5,777 nt of DNA, taken from contig JAAYZY010000098.1 of assembly GCA_012514615.1 (NCBI GenBank), forward strand, positions 1 through 5,777, given 5' to 3'. The notes below the pieces were generated by a model. It was not told where the DNA came from. It ran no database searches and saw only the letters and a program-made list of their open reading frames with translations. The DNA is from Chloroflexota bacterium (GTDB lineage: Bacteria > Chloroflexota > Anaerolineae > DTPP01). Of this stretch, positions 5,178-5,777 are shown piece after piece. Made by a program: the position numbers and the translations under genes. The stretch's first letter is position 1, and each line of letters opens with the position of its first letter.

Positions 5178-5777
5178 TCACCAAACTCGGTCGCGCGGGC
5201 CCGGCGGCAGCAGCGCGGCGGCTGGCGGAGGCAGCCACTCTTCCTCCAGGGCGGTCACCAGGGCCAGCGACAGCAGCCAGTCGTCGTGGCCGCCGGGCGG
5301 AGCGCCCCAAGCCAAACCCTGGCCCCCCAGGCGCACCTGGTAGCCGGCTGCGGCCACCTCGTCCCAGAAGGCGGCCTGCTCTGGCGAGCCGTCGGGGCGG
5401 TGATCCAGCAGGCGGCCGGCGTCGCAGAGGGCCAGCAGGGCCCAGCCCATCTGCCCCTTGCGCGCTGGCGAGAGGGTCAGCGGCTGCACGCGGCGGCCCA
5501 GGGCCGCCCGCAGCGACGAGGCCAGGCCGGTGCCCAGCCCGGTGGCGTCCACCACCACGTGGGCCGGCTCCCAGCAGGCAGCCAGGTCCAGCAGGGCCGC
5601 GGCCAGGGCTGGGTGGTCCAAGCCGCGCCAACCGCGGCGGTCCACCACCCGGTAGGGCGGCGGCCGCTCCTCGCCGATCTCCACGATGGTCAGGGCCGTG
5701 AGGTCGCGGCGCCGGTTGGGGTCCGCGGGATCCCAATCCACGCCGGCCACATCCAGCAGGAAGGCGTAGCGCCGGCC
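5178..5777 (-). CDS. Phage-type terminase large subunit, C-terminal nuclease domain (5' truncated)
   Basis: The frame is open to the window edge, giving about 199 residues ending at TGA 5178-5180; the N-terminal ATPase domain would lie outside. The visible part fits the RNase H-fold nuclease of TerL. Near the edge 'YAFLLDVAGVDWDP' gives the first acidic strand; 'VVVDATGLGTGLASSLRAAL' carries the second aspartate (codon 5547-5549) followed by the usual G-x-G; 'KGQMGWALLALCDAGRLL' is the typical helix after the second strand; and 'GGHDDWLLSLALVTAL' (HDD at 5280-5288) gives the last metal-binding aspartates. TerL cuts concatemeric phage DNA and, with its ATPase, drives packaging into the prohead. 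The proline-rich last 20 residues are not part of the domain. All expected acidic residues are present, so the nuclease looks intact. The gene may belong to a prophage, a gene-transfer-agent-like element or a domesticated remnant; the protein's left neighbours outside the window would decide. Confidence 0.82.
   Translation of the reverse strand, partial: GRRYAFLLDVAGVDWDPADPNRRRDLTALTIVEIGEERPPPYRVVDRRGWRGLDHPALAAALLDLAACWEPAHVVVDATGLGTGLASSLRAALGRRVQPLTLSPARKGQMGWALLALCDAGRLLDHRPDGSPEQAAFWDEVAAAGYQVRLGGQGLAWGAPPGGHDDWLLSLALVTALEEEWLPPPAAALLPPGPRDRVW

Noticed and set aside
4942..5736. A 264-codon minus-strand frame spanning the terminase-sigma junction.
   Set aside because: Its product is extremely rich in Pro, Gly, Arg and Ala, typical of an off-frame reading of GC-rich genes, and it conflicts with two recognised proteins.
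1..5777. CRISPR array, tRNA, rRNA, insertion sequence or attachment site.
   Set aside because: I saw no regularly spaced direct repeats, no cloverleaf-like sequence, no transposase and no paired direct repeats that would mark an integration site.

Overview
This is a GC-rich bacterial window with frequent GTG starts, strong GGAGG-type ribosome binding sites and genes packed on both strands. The gene content (an LpxL/PatA-like acyltransferase, tex, a small peroxiredoxin) together with the GC bias fits a Chloroflexota-like (e.g. Anaerolineae) or another high-GC environmental bacterium. This placement is an inference from style and content, not from a marker gene.

Left part, plus strand (1-2723): the C-terminal half of a lysophospholipid-acyltransferase-family protein, cut by the window edge, is followed 40 nt later by a complete tex gene for an RNA-binding transcription accessory protein. 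The two are probably co-transcribed. The unit ends at a perfect 12-bp hairpin (2750-2780), which lies between tex and the convergent peroxiredoxin gene and could stop transcription from both sides.

Middle part, minus strand (2821-4423): reading right to left, there is a 174-aa multi-span membrane protein of unknown function, a gene-poor gap of about 300 bases with two GC-rich hairpins, a 69-aa helical small protein with a good ribosome binding site, and a peroxiredoxin with a single cysteine. The membrane protein has its own strong-looking housekeeping promoter (TTGACA, 17 nt, TACACT), whose -35 box overlaps the stop codon of the next gene upstream. A 9-bp inverted repeat flanks that promoter and its leader.

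Right part, minus strand (4532-5777): the C-terminal nuclease domain of a phage-type large terminase (cut by the window edge) is followed at very short distance by an ECF-like sigma-70 factor gene. They look translationally coupled. A DNA-packaging enzyme paired with a dedicated sigma factor suggests a prophage, prophage remnant or domesticated phage-like module whose left border lies in or near this window. This pair is the most interesting part of the window.
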